NCBI RefSeq assembly: GCF_014641635.1
Contig: NZ_BMIC01000002.1
Span: forward strand, 372,001-436,000
Source: Aquaticitalea lipolytica
GTDB lineage: Bacteria; Bacteroidota; Bacteroidia; Flavobacteriales; Flavobacteriaceae
Direction: 5' to 3'
Length of the DNA stretch: 64,000 nucleotides
In this document: piece by piece, positions 17,507-26,958 of the stretch
How positions within the stretch are numbered: the first letter of the stretch is position 1
How the letters are laid out: each line of letters begins with the position of its first letter
Position numbers and translations under genes: made by a program
Notes under the pieces: model-generated
What the model saw: the letters and a program-made list of their open reading frames with translations, nothing else
Databases searched by the model: none
What the model was told of the DNA's origin: nothing

Positions 17507-17514
17507 AAGGTAAA
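17507..17514 (-). promoter_or_regulatory. -7 box (TACCTTTG, reverse strand) for the GT2-YbbR-coaE group
   Basis: CAAAGGTA on the + strand reads TACCTTTG on the minus strand, matching TAnnTTTG. A TTTG (17536-17539 on the complement) sits 21 nt upstream, within the 17-23 nt spacing for a -33 element. The box ends 8 nt before the ATG, so the transcript would be leaderless or nearly so. Confidence 0.55.
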
Positions 17515-17526
17515 TAAACAAAACAC

Positions 17527-17551
17527 AAAAGCCACCAAATTGGTGGCTTTT
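17527..17551 (-). terminator. Rho-independent terminator after the T9SS gene 17573-19141
   Basis: AAAAGCCACC/GGTGGCTTTT, with one more A-T pair, forms an 11-bp hairpin. On the minus strand it is followed by GTGTTTTGTTTATT. It overlaps the predicted -33 element of the glycosyltransferase promoter. Confidence 0.8.
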
Positions 17552-17572
17552 GAAAACTCTATTTTTCTGTTA

Positions 17573-19141
17573 TTATTGTTTAATAATACGTATTGTTTTA
17601 GTATTATCATTTATCGTTACTCTTACTATATATGCTCCAGCTTGTAATGAAGACATATCTACTTCATTATTTACTGAATTAGGAGAAGTTCTTACAACTT
17701 CCTGACCTAACATATTATAAATAGACACATTTTGAATATTATTATGTGCTTTTAAATTTAACGTGTTTTTTACAGGATTAGGGAAATACGTAAATCCGTT
17801 TTGATCTTCTATATCATCAATACTTAAAGTAGAAGATGTCCAAACTTTAATATTAAAATTACCATTTGTTGGCACTGCTGTACCATAACTATAAATTCTA
17901 GTGTAATAAGTTTGTCCTATAGATAATCCTGAATAAGTAATTGTCTCAACAATTGGTGCTGTTGTTACAGTATTATCAGCACAAGATATATAAGTTAATG
18001 CACCACAAGAACCAGAATACAATGTCGCAACACCATCAAAATTTAATTCATAAGTAATATTTACATCTGCGGTAGTTGCAACGAAACTATACCAAACATC
18101 ATCATTAGCATTCCCTGTAAAACCATTACAAACTTCAGCTGCTCTATTAGTATCAAATGCATTAATTATTGTGCCAGCTGTAGGTGTTGCAGAAGCTGCA
18201 TCAACAATACTAGTTTGATGTAATACTGAAATTGCATTAGCGCATAAATCGTTAGATACCGAAGGAGGTCTTGTAGTAAAAGATAATGAAGTACAGCCTG
18301 AAGCTGAACCTGCACCATTATAAGGTACTATCGTTGCATAATAAGTTGTAGAATTTGCTAACCCTAATGAGCTTAAATTGTAAGATGTAACATTACCAAC
18401 GTCAGTAACTGGTAAAACATCAGAAGCACCAGGTGTTGTTCCTATAGATAAGTTATATCCAGTTGGTCCACCAGAAGCAGCATTCCATGCTAAATTTCCG
18501 TTTGGATTTATTGACGTGCTTTGTGTAAGTGTTGAACATCCAGGTGTTGCGTTAGCACTTAATCCATTTAATATAACATTAGGAATATATCCTATTCTTG
18601 TTCCTGTTGGTGGTGCAGCTGGATCTGGATTTGTACTGTCACTTCTATAGTAAATACTTCTATTAGCAGTACTAACTGAATTATAAAAATCTTCTGTAAT
18701 ACCTAATAATGCAGAATCATTTTCATCTACTGCAATTATTAAATTACTAGTACCATCATAAGCAAACGGCGTATCAAAAGTAATAGTAACATAGCCTTGA
18801 CCAGTAACTACCAAACCACCAGTGTAAACAGGAGTTAATGTACCAACAGCAACCCAATCTGTTGTACTAGCAAATGAGGATTTTGAAGTATTAGCTATAT
18901 AAATAGTTAAACTAGTTGTTAGAGTTCCAACAGTTGGCCCACTGTAATACCATTGCAAACCAGTAATATTACCAGCAGATGCATTAATTTCAGCTGCTGT
19001 ATAGATACTTTGAGAATAGGTATAACCCCAATAAGGATCAAACGGTGTTGATTGAGTCTCATTATTTCCAGTGCCAATGGTTACTTGAGCAAAAGAATAA
19101 GAGGTAAATAAAATAATGAATAAAAGCGTAATTTTTTTCAT
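17573..19141 (-). CDS. T9SS type A sorting domain secreted protein (Fn3-containing)
   Basis: A 522-residue secreted protein. Signal peptide MKKITLLFIILFTSYSFAQ; this ATG at 19141 is preferred over one 45 bp upstream that adds residues before the signal. A beta-rich N-terminal part (about 20-185) is followed by an Fn3-like module (about 195-285, ending GCTSLSFTT), a jelly-roll/pre-peptidase-like domain (NDDVWYSFVATTADVNITY) and a C-terminal T9SS type A domain (FTYFPNPVKNTLNLKAHN to KTIRIIKQ). The C-terminal domain targets the protein through the type IX system to the cell surface or medium. No catalytic motif was seen. The neighbouring gene has a nearly identical C-terminal domain. Confidence 0.9.
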   Translation of the reverse strand: MKKITLLFIILFTSYSFAQVTIGTGNNETQSTPFDPYWGYTYSQSIYTAAEINASAGNITGLQWYYSGPTVGTLTTSLTIYIANTSKSSFASTTDWVAVGTLTPVYTGGLVVTGQGYVTITFDTPFAYDGTSNLIIAVDENDSALLGITEDFYNSVSTANRSIYYRSDSTNPDPAAPPTGTRIGYIPNVILNGLSANATPGCSTLTQSTSINPNGNLAWNAASGGPTGYNLSIGTTPGASDVLPVTDVGNVTSYNLSSLGLANSTTYYATIVPYNGAGSASGCTSLSFTTRPPSVSNDLCANAISVLHQTSIVDAASATPTAGTIINAFDTNRAAEVCNGFTGNANDDVWYSFVATTADVNITYELNFDGVATLYSGSCGALTYISCADNTVTTAPIVETITYSGLSIGQTYYTRIYSYGTAVPTNGNFNIKVWTSSTLSIDDIEDQNGFTYFPNPVKNTLNLKAHNNIQNVSIYNMLGQEVVRTSPNSVNNEVDMSSLQAGAYIVRVTINDNTKTIRIIKQ

Positions 19142-19303
19142 ATGATTTGGTGTTATTTTGTTTATAGTTAAACATAAAAATATCAATATTATATTGATTT
19201 GATATTCAATAACTTATTAATTCGACTAAAAGGCACAAAAACACGATAAGTGAAAATGGTGTTTACCCTTAATCGCAATAAATACCAAATCATATAAAAT
19301 AAA

Positions 19304-19333
19304 AAAGCCTTGCTAAAAAATTAGCAAGGCTTT
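19304..19333 (-). terminator. Rho-independent terminator after the large T9SS gene
   Basis: AAAGCCTTGCTAA and TTAGCAAGGCTTT form a perfect 13-bp stem with a 4-nt loop. On the minus strand the stem runs into a T-tract (complement of 19298-19306). Confidence 0.85.
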
Positions 19334-19353
19334 AAAATAGTGTTTAATATTAT

Positions 19354-22314
19354 TTATTGTTTAATAATTCTGATAGTTTCAGTATTATCATTAACAGTTA
19401 CTTTTACAAAATATGCACCAGCTTGTAACGAAGACATATCTACTTCGTTAGACATTTCATTAGGAGAAGTTCTAATTACTTCTTGTCCTAACATATTAAA
19501 TACAGATACATTTTGAATCTCATTTTGAGCTCTTAATGATAAGGTGTTTTTAACTGGATTAGGGAAGTAAGTAAATTGATTATTCTCAAATTCTCCAACA
19601 GATAATGCAGGATCAGTTAAAGTAACGTCAAAAGTTCCTTCTTCTGTACCATTATTCCAAAGTTGTAAATAATAAGTATTACCCGCAGTCAATGCAGTTA
19701 AAGTTAAAGTAGCTAAAGGTTCAGCACTACTACATCCAACACTAGTAAGTGTGCCACAAGAACCACTATAAGCTGCCATATGAACAGCTGTTGCAGTGCC
19801 TAAAGTAGCTGTAACATTTACTTGTCCACTTGCAGGAGCAATAAATGTATACCATACATCTGCTATTGCATTAAATGAATCGCAAGTTGGTTGTGTTGCA
19901 TTAACTGTAGCACAACTATTATCAACAGTAGTTGCATTACCATCAACAGATAAACCTGTTGCACTAGCACAATCTTGATTTGTTTGAGCAGGTGAGCAAG
20001 CTGGCGCACAAGTTAATGTTAAGTCAAAAAGACCAACACTAGTTGAATTCCAACCTTCAACTGTAATGTAATAAGTTGTTGTTCCATCTGAAGTAAAACT
20101 TCCATAAGAACGAGTACCTGCACCTGGACAGTTAGTAGTACCACCATCATCATTACCTCCTACTAAAGTTAAGTTTCCTGATGTTCCTGTGTATACTAAA
20201 AACGAAGTATCATAACTAGATGGACACATATCAATAGTAATAACTTCAGCTGTACCTGAGCCAGTGTAAGAATACCAAACGTTAGGTGCATCTAAATCAG
20301 CTCCAAATCCGTCTGGTGCATTATCTTCATCTAAAGTTGCTAAAGAAGTGTCTCCAGTAACATTATCATTACAATTTAAAGCTATAGCTCCAGAAAGGTT
20401 ATCGTTAGCTAAAGGTGTAGCTGTAGTTGTAAAAGAAACAGTTGTCCAAGCACTGTAAGTTGGACCTGCACAAACTGTTCTAACATGGAAATAATAAGTT
20501 GTTAATTCAGATAAGCCGCCAGCATTATAAGACGCACTAGTAATTGCAGCACCAGATCCAGCAGGATCCGTGTTAACTTGGTCTAATACATACTCATAAT
20601 TTCCAGTAGAAGCTGTCCAAGTAATATCAGCAGATACATCTGTAATATTGTTTACAGCTAAACCAGCAATATCAGGACATGCAGGAGTCATTCTTATTTC
20701 AAAATCATCGACTGAAAAATCTATATCTGCTGAGCCATTAGTAGCTCCTTCAACACCTCTGAATGCAAAACGCACATTTTGTCCCGAATAGGCATCTAAA
20801 TCAATAATATTAACTGACCCTGAATTTGAAGGGACATTGGTGTTGTTATATGTATACAAAACTGTCCAATTTGTAGTTCCAGTTGAAACAAGAACTTCAA
20901 CAAAATCATCAGCTTCCCAAGGATTAGTAGGTGCTGCCTGACTACCAAATTGTGTTGCAGCAGCATTAAATTTTAATTCATAACCTGTAGCAGGAATTGC
21001 ATATAATGGAGATAAAATCCAATCGTTATCACCTGTAGCATCAATGTTAACTTTCATTGCACCAGTTGTGCCATTGTTTGCAAAACCATCAGCTGCCCAT
21101 GAACTTGTTCCAAATGTAGCAGGTCCAGCAACTAAATCTCCATTATCAGCTTCTTGCCAGCATGAAGGAACATAAGTTGTAAAATCTTCTAATGAAGGTA
21201 CAGTTAGTACAGGACATGGATTTAAAACCACACCAGATGTAGCTGCAGATAAAGTTGAGTTTGTACATGTTACTCTTAATCTGTAATAAATAGTTGTTCC
21301 AGCAAATGCAGGAGGTGTATATGAAGGTGTTGTAGCACCTGTACCACCAACTGCGTTAACATAAGTTACATCGTCAGCAGATTCTTCCCATTGAAAAGCT
21401 AAACCGCTAACTCCTGTTGAATAACCACTTCCTACTAATGGTGCAGGTGTTTGTCCTGCTAATAAAGTTTGAGATGTTGGGCTAACCGTTCCAGCTGTTG
21501 GAGTACCAGAACAAGCTGCTGGTGGAGTCCAAGTAAAAGTTAAACCAGATGCTGGCACAATAGAGCTCGAAATTGACAAAGTATTACCTGCAGATGTAGA
21601 TGCTGTAGTTGCATTCCAGTCTGTTGTTGTTGTTCTACTATTGAAGTTAGAAGCAGGAGTATTAGGATTAGCTCTCAACCCAGCCATAACTGTACCAGTT
21701 GTAGCATTATTAGTCATCGTACCATAAACTACTTCAACCGTATTACCGTTTTCATTTAATCTAATTTGGAAATTAAATGAATCATTAATAGGAGGAACTG
21801 AAGAAGTATATTTTCTAGCATTAGTCCATTGAACAACTAACGTTTGGTTAGGTGATGAACCTAATAACTCATAACGCATTTCACCGCCTGCTTGCATTTG
21901 TAAGTCTCTAGCAAAACCTGCAACTCTAGCTACTAAATCATTAGTAACTGTTGTAGATGTTGAAGATAAAGGTGTATAAGAACTTGATGTATTAACATTA
22001 ACTGAAGGTGTTTGAGAAGATGTCCCTAAAGAAATCCAACCATTAGTGTTTACAGCAAACCTGTCGTAAACAAATCCATTAAAAGTAAAGTTAAACCCAA
22101 TTGGAAACCCAACACCAGTCAAAGTTGTACCTCCTAATGGTACAGCTGGATCAACAAACCTTTGGTCATCACTAGCAGTATCGCCTAACACTGTTCCACC
22201 TGTAATAGCCGTATAGGTACCATTACTTTGTGAAAAAGAATAAGCACTAACTTGCGCATAAGTTGATGCGGAAATTGCAAATAAAAATGCAATTAGTAAA
22301 GTAATTTTTTTCAT
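19354..22314 (-). CDS. Large multidomain T9SS type A sorting domain secreted protein
   Basis: A 986-residue surface or secreted protein. The signal peptide is MKKITLLIAFLFAISASTYAQ. Domains in order: a beta-rich N-terminal module (about 25-270); an Ig-like module (GTVSPTSQTLLAGQTPAPL onwards); a choice-of-anchor J/MAM-like module (PSLEDFTTYVPSCWQE to DFSVDDFEIRMTP); an Fn3 module (ITDVSADITWTAS); two pre-peptidase C-terminal-like modules (NVWYSYTGSG and DVWYTFIAPA); and the T9SS domain (FTYFPNPVKNTLSLRAQNE to ETIRIIKQ). No enzyme motif was seen, so it looks adhesive or structural. It is monocistronic with its own terminator. Confidence 0.9.
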   Translation of the reverse strand: MKKITLLIAFLFAISASTYAQVSAYSFSQSNGTYTAITGGTVLGDTASDDQRFVDPAVPLGGTTLTGVGFPIGFNFTFNGFVYDRFAVNTNGWISLGTSSQTPSVNVNTSSSYTPLSSTSTTVTNDLVARVAGFARDLQMQAGGEMRYELLGSSPNQTLVVQWTNARKYTSSVPPINDSFNFQIRLNENGNTVEVVYGTMTNNATTGTVMAGLRANPNTPASNFNSRTTTTDWNATTASTSAGNTLSISSSIVPASGLTFTWTPPAACSGTPTAGTVSPTSQTLLAGQTPAPLVGSGYSTGVSGLAFQWEESADDVTYVNAVGGTGATTPSYTPPAFAGTTIYYRLRVTCTNSTLSAATSGVVLNPCPVLTVPSLEDFTTYVPSCWQEADNGDLVAGPATFGTSSWAADGFANNGTTGAMKVNIDATGDNDWILSPLYAIPATGYELKFNAAATQFGSQAAPTNPWEADDFVEVLVSTGTTNWTVLYTYNNTNVPSNSGSVNIIDLDAYSGQNVRFAFRGVEGATNGSADIDFSVDDFEIRMTPACPDIAGLAVNNITDVSADITWTASTGNYEYVLDQVNTDPAGSGAAITSASYNAGGLSELTTYYFHVRTVCAGPTYSAWTTVSFTTTATPLANDNLSGAIALNCNDNVTGDTSLATLDEDNAPDGFGADLDAPNVWYSYTGSGTAEVITIDMCPSSYDTSFLVYTGTSGNLTLVGGNDDGGTTNCPGAGTRSYGSFTSDGTTTYYITVEGWNSTSVGLFDLTLTCAPACSPAQTNQDCASATGLSVDGNATTVDNSCATVNATQPTCDSFNAIADVWYTFIAPASGQVNVTATLGTATAVHMAAYSGSCGTLTSVGCSSAEPLATLTLTALTAGNTYYLQLWNNGTEEGTFDVTLTDPALSVGEFENNQFTYFPNPVKNTLSLRAQNEIQNVSVFNMLGQEVIRTSPNEMSNEVDMSSLQAGAYFVKVTVNDNTETIRIIKQ

Positions 22315-22497
22315 GTGTAAATTGATTTAAATTAGTTAATAATATAGTTATAGAGTTCAATTTATTAATAATCTTTTAACAAATAAGTTAATATATTTTC
22401 AAATCGATGAAATACAATTAATGTCGTTAAAACACATGTTTTTAGACGTTTAAACATTTTGAAAAAAAAATCAAAAAAAACAACTTAAATCAATAAG

Positions 22498-24219
22498 CTA
22501 TTCTTTAATTATTTTTAAATTTTTTACTTGAGATTGAGTCTCAACTTTGATAAGATATAGTCCTTTAGTGAAGTCAGATAAATCTATACTATTTGCAGCA
22601 TCACTTAAATTAATTGTTTTTAAATAATGTCCTAAAATGGTGAAAATTGTAATTTTTGTAATAGGTTCTGAAGATTTGAAATTAAGTTTGTTTTTTACTG
22701 GGTTTGGATAATATTCAAACAGGTCTTGTTGGTTAGAACTTAATGACAAAGGATGATTACCTTCTGTAATTTCTATTAACTGATTAGAATTTACGTTGTA
22801 GATAATATCTTCAATACCACTTAACCATTTGACTTTTACATAATCTACTTGTGTATTATTTCCAAGTCCAAAAACCTCTGTAGATGAATTTTGACTTAAA
22901 TATCCTTCTCCACATAACGTATATCTGTATTGCTTAGCACCATTAATTGCAATTTCAATAACAGACCCTACTCCATCTTTGTTGCTATTAATTCCGTTTA
23001 GCTTAACTTTTAACCACTTATTATTTGATACTGTTTGATTATGCCAAAAAGATGAATTTTGATTATTAGAATTATTAACCACAATTTCTAAAAAACCATC
23101 ATTATTAAAATCGCCAATAGCGTTAGAATAGCTTTCTCTGTTGTCATTTGCAAAACCAGCATTATTAGGAATTACAAATGTACCATTACCTTGATTTTTA
23201 TAAAAAGCTGCAGACAATAAACTAGGTATTGAGCCATTTAACGATCCGCTTACATACAAATCCAAATCTGTATCATTTTCGGCATCTAAAAAAACCGCTC
23301 CCCAACCTAAACTATTAAATTTGGTTCCTGAAGATGCTGCAATATCAGTAAAGGTTTCGTTTCCGTTGTTTTTCAAAAAAACATTACCTGCAGGCCCATT
23401 GGTAACATAAATATCTAAATAACCATCACTATTAAAATCATCAATTGTTACTGTCATTGCATCTATTCCTATGTCAGTACCTGATGATTGACTAACGTCA
23501 GAAAATGTTCCATCACCTTTGTTTTTGTATAATACATTTAAATTGTTAGGCTTATCATTAGACACATATATGTCTTGCCATCCATCATTATTAAAGTCAA
23601 AAAAAGCAGCACAAAAAGACAACTTACTTGTATTATGAATTTCTGCAACAGCACTTACATCCGTGAACGTACCATCTCCATTATTTTTAAATAGATAATT
23701 TGGCTCAATAAAATTTTCATCTCTATTGCAAATGAAAACATCTAGAAACCCGTCGTTATTATAATCTCCCCAAGAAGCACCATAACTTTTTAAATTAGTC
23801 ATTGGCAAACCTGCTGATGCTGTTACATCTTGAAAATTAAAGCTTCCGTCATTGTTGTAAAGTATATTTCTGTTTGTATTACTAGTTACAAACATATCTT
23901 TATCTCCATCATTATCATAATCTACCCAATTAACTTGTTTTGTTTGATATAATGGATCTGTGAAGTTAAAAGGCTGATTTACAAATGTGCCATTTACATT
24001 TTTTAAAAATAAAACAGGCAAACCTGCTCCTGTTGCAAAAGTTAAATCGTCCCATCCATCATTATCTGCATCGCAAAACGATACACCATTCCCTAAATAA
24101 GTGCTTCCAGTTGAAAAATTTAAACCTATTGTGCTAGAGGTATCTTGAAAATATATTTGTGCATTAATACCACTAAAGCAAACAGAAAAAGCAAAAAACA
24201 AAAAGTAGTATTTATTCAT
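22498..24219 (-). CDS. FG-GAP/VCBS repeat, ASPIC/UnbV (CRTAC1-like) secreted protein with T9SS domain
   Basis: A 573-residue protein with signal peptide (MNKYYFLFFAFSVCFSGINAQ). At least six FG-GAP/VCBS-type repeats follow, with calcium-loop-like DxDxDG motifs (DADNDGWDDL, DYDNDGDKDM, DYNNDGFLDV, DFNNDGWQDI, DFNSDGYLDI, DFNNDGFLEI). An ASPIC/UnbV module comes next (GVGSVIEIAINGAKQYR, YLSQNSSTEVFGLG), then a C-terminal T9SS domain (FEYYPNPVKNKLNFKSS). Such proteins are predicted calcium-stabilised beta-propellers on the cell surface; the ligand is unknown. No clear terminator was seen in 22315-22497. Confidence 0.9.
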   Translation of the reverse strand: MNKYYFLFFAFSVCFSGINAQIYFQDTSSTIGLNFSTGSTYLGNGVSFCDADNDGWDDLTFATGAGLPVLFLKNVNGTFVNQPFNFTDPLYQTKQVNWVDYDNDGDKDMFVTSNTNRNILYNNDGSFNFQDVTASAGLPMTNLKSYGASWGDYNNDGFLDVFICNRDENFIEPNYLFKNNGDGTFTDVSAVAEIHNTSKLSFCAAFFDFNNDGWQDIYVSNDKPNNLNVLYKNKGDGTFSDVSQSSGTDIGIDAMTVTIDDFNSDGYLDIYVTNGPAGNVFLKNNGNETFTDIAASSGTKFNSLGWGAVFLDAENDTDLDLYVSGSLNGSIPSLLSAAFYKNQGNGTFVIPNNAGFANDNRESYSNAIGDFNNDGFLEIVVNNSNNQNSSFWHNQTVSNNKWLKVKLNGINSNKDGVGSVIEIAINGAKQYRYTLCGEGYLSQNSSTEVFGLGNNTQVDYVKVKWLSGIEDIIYNVNSNQLIEITEGNHPLSLSSNQQDLFEYYPNPVKNKLNFKSSEPITKITIFTILGHYLKTINLSDAANSIDLSDFTKGLYLIKVETQSQVKNLKIIKE

Positions 24220-24305
24220 ATGTAAATTAATTAACGCCTTAATTTAAATAAAATAAAAGTATTAATCATATAATTTTGGTAGACTACTTTAAAAGTCGAT
24301 AAAAC

Positions 24306-24336
24306 AAAAAAACCTTGCCAAATATTGACAAGGTCT
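24306..24336 (-). terminator. Rho-independent terminator after fabI
   Basis: ACCTTG/CAAGGT plus CAA/TTG separated by one mismatch form a hairpin. On the minus strand it leads into a run of T (complement of 24302-24311). Confidence 0.75.
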
Positions 24337-24360
24337 TCATTTATAATTATTTATATAATA

Positions 24361-25176
24361 TTATTCTTTTACAAATTCTGCCATTACAGAATCACTAACT
24401 CCCATGTTACTAAATCCTCCATCATTAAATAAATTTTGAAGTGTAACTCGTTTAGTTAAATCACTAAACAGTGTTACAGTATAATTTGCACAGTCTAAAG
24501 CAGTTGCGTTACCTAATGGAGACATTCTATCAGCATATGCTATAAAGCCATCAAACCCTTTAACACCTTGTCCAGCAGTTGTAGGAGTTGGTGATTGAGA
24601 AATAGTATTAACTCTTACTTTTTTGTCCTTTCCAAAGAAATAACCAAAACTACGAGCTATACTTTCTAAATATGCTTTATTATCTGCCATATCATTATAA
24701 TCTGGGAATACTCGTTGTGCAGCCATGTAAGTTAATGCTACAATACTTCCCCATTCGTTCATTGCATCTGCTTTGTATAATGTTTGCATTACTTTATGAA
24801 AAGACATTGCCGAAACATCTGTTCCTTTTTGTGTCCATTCGTAATTTTGGTCTGTATAATGCTTTCCTTTTCTAACATTAATAGACATTCCTATTGAATG
24901 CAATACAAAATCTAATTTACCACCTAAAATTTCCATTGATTGAGCAACTAAATTTTCTAAATCTTCAATAGATGTTGCGTCTGCAGGAATAATTTGTGAT
25001 CCTGTTTTTTCAGCTAGCTCATTTATTTGTCCCATACGCATAGCAATTGGAGCATTTGTAAGTACAAAAGTTCCCCCTTCTTCATGAACACGTTCTGCTG
25101 TTTTCCATGCAATTGAATTAGGATCTAATGCTCCAAAAATAATTCCTCGTTTTCCTTTTAGTAAGTTATATGACAT
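24361..25176 (-). CDS. fabI: Enoyl-[acyl-carrier-protein] reductase [NADH]
   Basis: Reduces trans-2-enoyl-ACP in the last step of each fatty-acid elongation cycle. It is an atypical short-chain dehydrogenase: the cofactor region IIFGALDPNSIAWKTAERVH, DFVLHSIGM, and the catalytic Tyr-x6-Lys in PDYNDMADNKAYLES, followed by RVNTISQSPTPTTAGQGVKGF. The 271-residue length is typical for the bacteroidete form. It has its own -7 box and terminator, so it is probably monocistronic although recN lies 57 bp upstream on the same strand. Confidence 0.95.
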   Translation of the reverse strand: MSYNLLKGKRGIIFGALDPNSIAWKTAERVHEEGGTFVLTNAPIAMRMGQINELAEKTGSQIIPADATSIEDLENLVAQSMEILGGKLDFVLHSIGMSINVRKGKHYTDQNYEWTQKGTDVSAMSFHKVMQTLYKADAMNEWGSIVALTYMAAQRVFPDYNDMADNKAYLESIARSFGYFFGKDKKVRVNTISQSPTPTTAGQGVKGFDGFIAYADRMSPLGNATALDCANYTVTLFSDLTKRVTLQNLFNDGGFSNMGVSDSVMAEFVKE

Positions 25177-25221
25177 AGTCTTCTTGTTTAGTTGTATATA
25201 TAGATTTATTAATCGTTAATT

Positions 25222-25229
25222 CAAAGATA
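25222..25229 (-). promoter_or_regulatory. -7 box (TATCTTTG, reverse strand) for fabI
   Basis: CAAAGATA on the + strand is TATCTTTG on the minus strand, an exact TAnnTTTG match, about 45 bp before the fabI ATG, in the short spacer after recN. Confidence 0.5.
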
Positions 25230-25232
25230 GCA

Positions 25233-26885
25233 TTAATTAAGTAATTGTTTAGCATGAGCAATTGCAGAACTTGAAATTTCTGATCCTCCTAGCATTTGTG
25301 CTATTTCAACAATACGTTCATCTGGGTTTAATTTTTTTAATTGAGTTTGGGTAACCTCATTTATATCTTCTTTAAATACTTTATAATGTGTATCGCCTTT
25401 TGCTGCAATTTGAGGTAAATGTGTTATGGTAAATACTTGCATGCTTTTACTCATTTGTTGCATTATAGTAGCCATTTTGTTAGAGATTTCTCCAGAAACA
25501 CCAGTGTCAATTTCATCAAACATAATGGTTGGCAATTGTATATATTTAGATAAAATAGATTTTATTGCCAACATAATTCTAGATAACTCTCCTCCTGATG
25601 CGGCTTTTTTAAGCTCATTAAAATTGCCTCCTTTATTAGCCGAAAACAAAAAGGCTAAATCATCTTTTCCGTTACTATAAAACGAATCACTCGCAGATAA
25701 CTCTATATTAAATTTAGCATTAACCATTCCTAACGTCGCTAGTAAATTTTCTAACTGACTTATAAGTTTTGGGATTATTTTAACTCTGTTATCATGAATT
25801 GTTTTAGCGTCGTTATTAAGTTGTAGTTCTATTGATTTTATTTGATTTTCTATTTGCAGAATTCGCTCTTCTAAATGTTCTGATTCGGAAACTTTGGTCG
25901 CTAACGATTCTCTAATAGCAATTAATTCAGTTTCGCTTGAAGCTGAATGTTTAAGCATTAAATTATGAAGTACCTGTAGTTTATTATTTACTACTTCTAA
26001 CCTATTAGGATCGGCTTCTAACTGGTCTTGTAAGCTTTCTACTTCCCTAAAAACATCATTCAACTCTATTAAACTACTATTTAGTCTTTCAAATATATCT
26101 TTATAAGCCTGTTTATAATTAGATAATTTAGAAAGTTGGTTTTTTATTTCTGTTAAGTTTGTTAAAACTCCAGCGTCTTCATTACTTAATAATTCATGAG
26201 AAAAAGATAATTTCTCTTTTATATCTTCAATATTATTAAGTGTTTCGTATTCTTCTTCTAAAGTTTCAAACTCACCAACTATTAGTTTAGCTTCTATAAG
26301 TTCATTCAATAAAAATGAGTTATAATCTTGTTCTTTTATCGCTTCTGCTTTTTTAGTCTGAAGTACTTTCAATTCAGCTTGAAGTGATTTAAACTCGCTT
26401 AAATTACTAGAATACCCTTGTAGTAAATTCCCGTTTTCAGCCAATGCATCAATAACCTGAAACTGAAAATCGTCATTAGTTAATTGCAACGTTTGATGTT
26501 GAGAATGAATATCTAAAAGATGTTCGCCAAGAATTTGCAAACTATCTAAGTTTACAGGAGTATCATTAATAAAAGCTCTAGATTTACCTGAAGGCAAAAT
26601 CTCTCTACGTATTATTGTTAAAGGTTCATAATCTAAATCTTCTGTTTTAAAAAGAGGTTTTAAATTATAACTAGCAATATCAAAAGTTGCTTCAATAACA
26701 CACTTTTCTGATTGATTTTTAACGCTACTCAAATCGGCACGTTTACCTAGAATTAATGACAAACCTCCTAAAAGTATAGATTTACCTGCACCTGTTTCAC
26801 CAGTAATTATTGTTAAACCATTAGTAAAATTGACCTGTAATTGGTCGATAAGCGCATAGTTTTTTATTGAGAGGGTTGTGAGCAT
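25233..26885 (-). CDS. recN: DNA repair protein RecN
   Basis: An SMC-like ATPase acting in double-strand-break repair. Walker A is GETGAGKSILLGGL near residue 30. Long coiled-coil arms span about 160-370. The ABC signature is ASGGELSRIMLAIKS and Walker B IMFDEIDTGVSGE, followed by VFTITHLPQIAAKGD. The length of 550 residues is normal. It is the last gene of the bamD-rpoZ-coaBC-DUF4835-recN group, with 73 bp between it and the DUF4835 gene. No SOS box was identified. Confidence 0.95.
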   Translation of the reverse strand: MLTTLSIKNYALIDQLQVNFTNGLTIITGETGAGKSILLGGLSLILGKRADLSSVKNQSEKCVIEATFDIASYNLKPLFKTEDLDYEPLTIIRREILPSGKSRAFINDTPVNLDSLQILGEHLLDIHSQHQTLQLTNDDFQFQVIDALAENGNLLQGYSSNLSEFKSLQAELKVLQTKKAEAIKEQDYNSFLLNELIEAKLIVGEFETLEEEYETLNNIEDIKEKLSFSHELLSNEDAGVLTNLTEIKNQLSKLSNYKQAYKDIFERLNSSLIELNDVFREVESLQDQLEADPNRLEVVNNKLQVLHNLMLKHSASSETELIAIRESLATKVSESEHLEERILQIENQIKSIELQLNNDAKTIHDNRVKIIPKLISQLENLLATLGMVNAKFNIELSASDSFYSNGKDDLAFLFSANKGGNFNELKKAASGGELSRIMLAIKSILSKYIQLPTIMFDEIDTGVSGEISNKMATIMQQMSKSMQVFTITHLPQIAAKGDTHYKVFKEDINEVTQTQLKKLNPDERIVEIAQMLGGSEISSSAIAHAKQLLN

Positions 26886-26958
26886 TTATTAGATTAAAAG
26901 TACTAGGTAAAAGTACAAAGTTTATACAATAATTTCAACTCACAATTAGGATTGCTTA

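Noticed and set aside
19796-19978. Small forward ORF inside the large T9SS gene, and similar antisense ORFs in other genes
   Set aside because: They are mirror frames of long conserved genes with no independent start signal or recognisable product.
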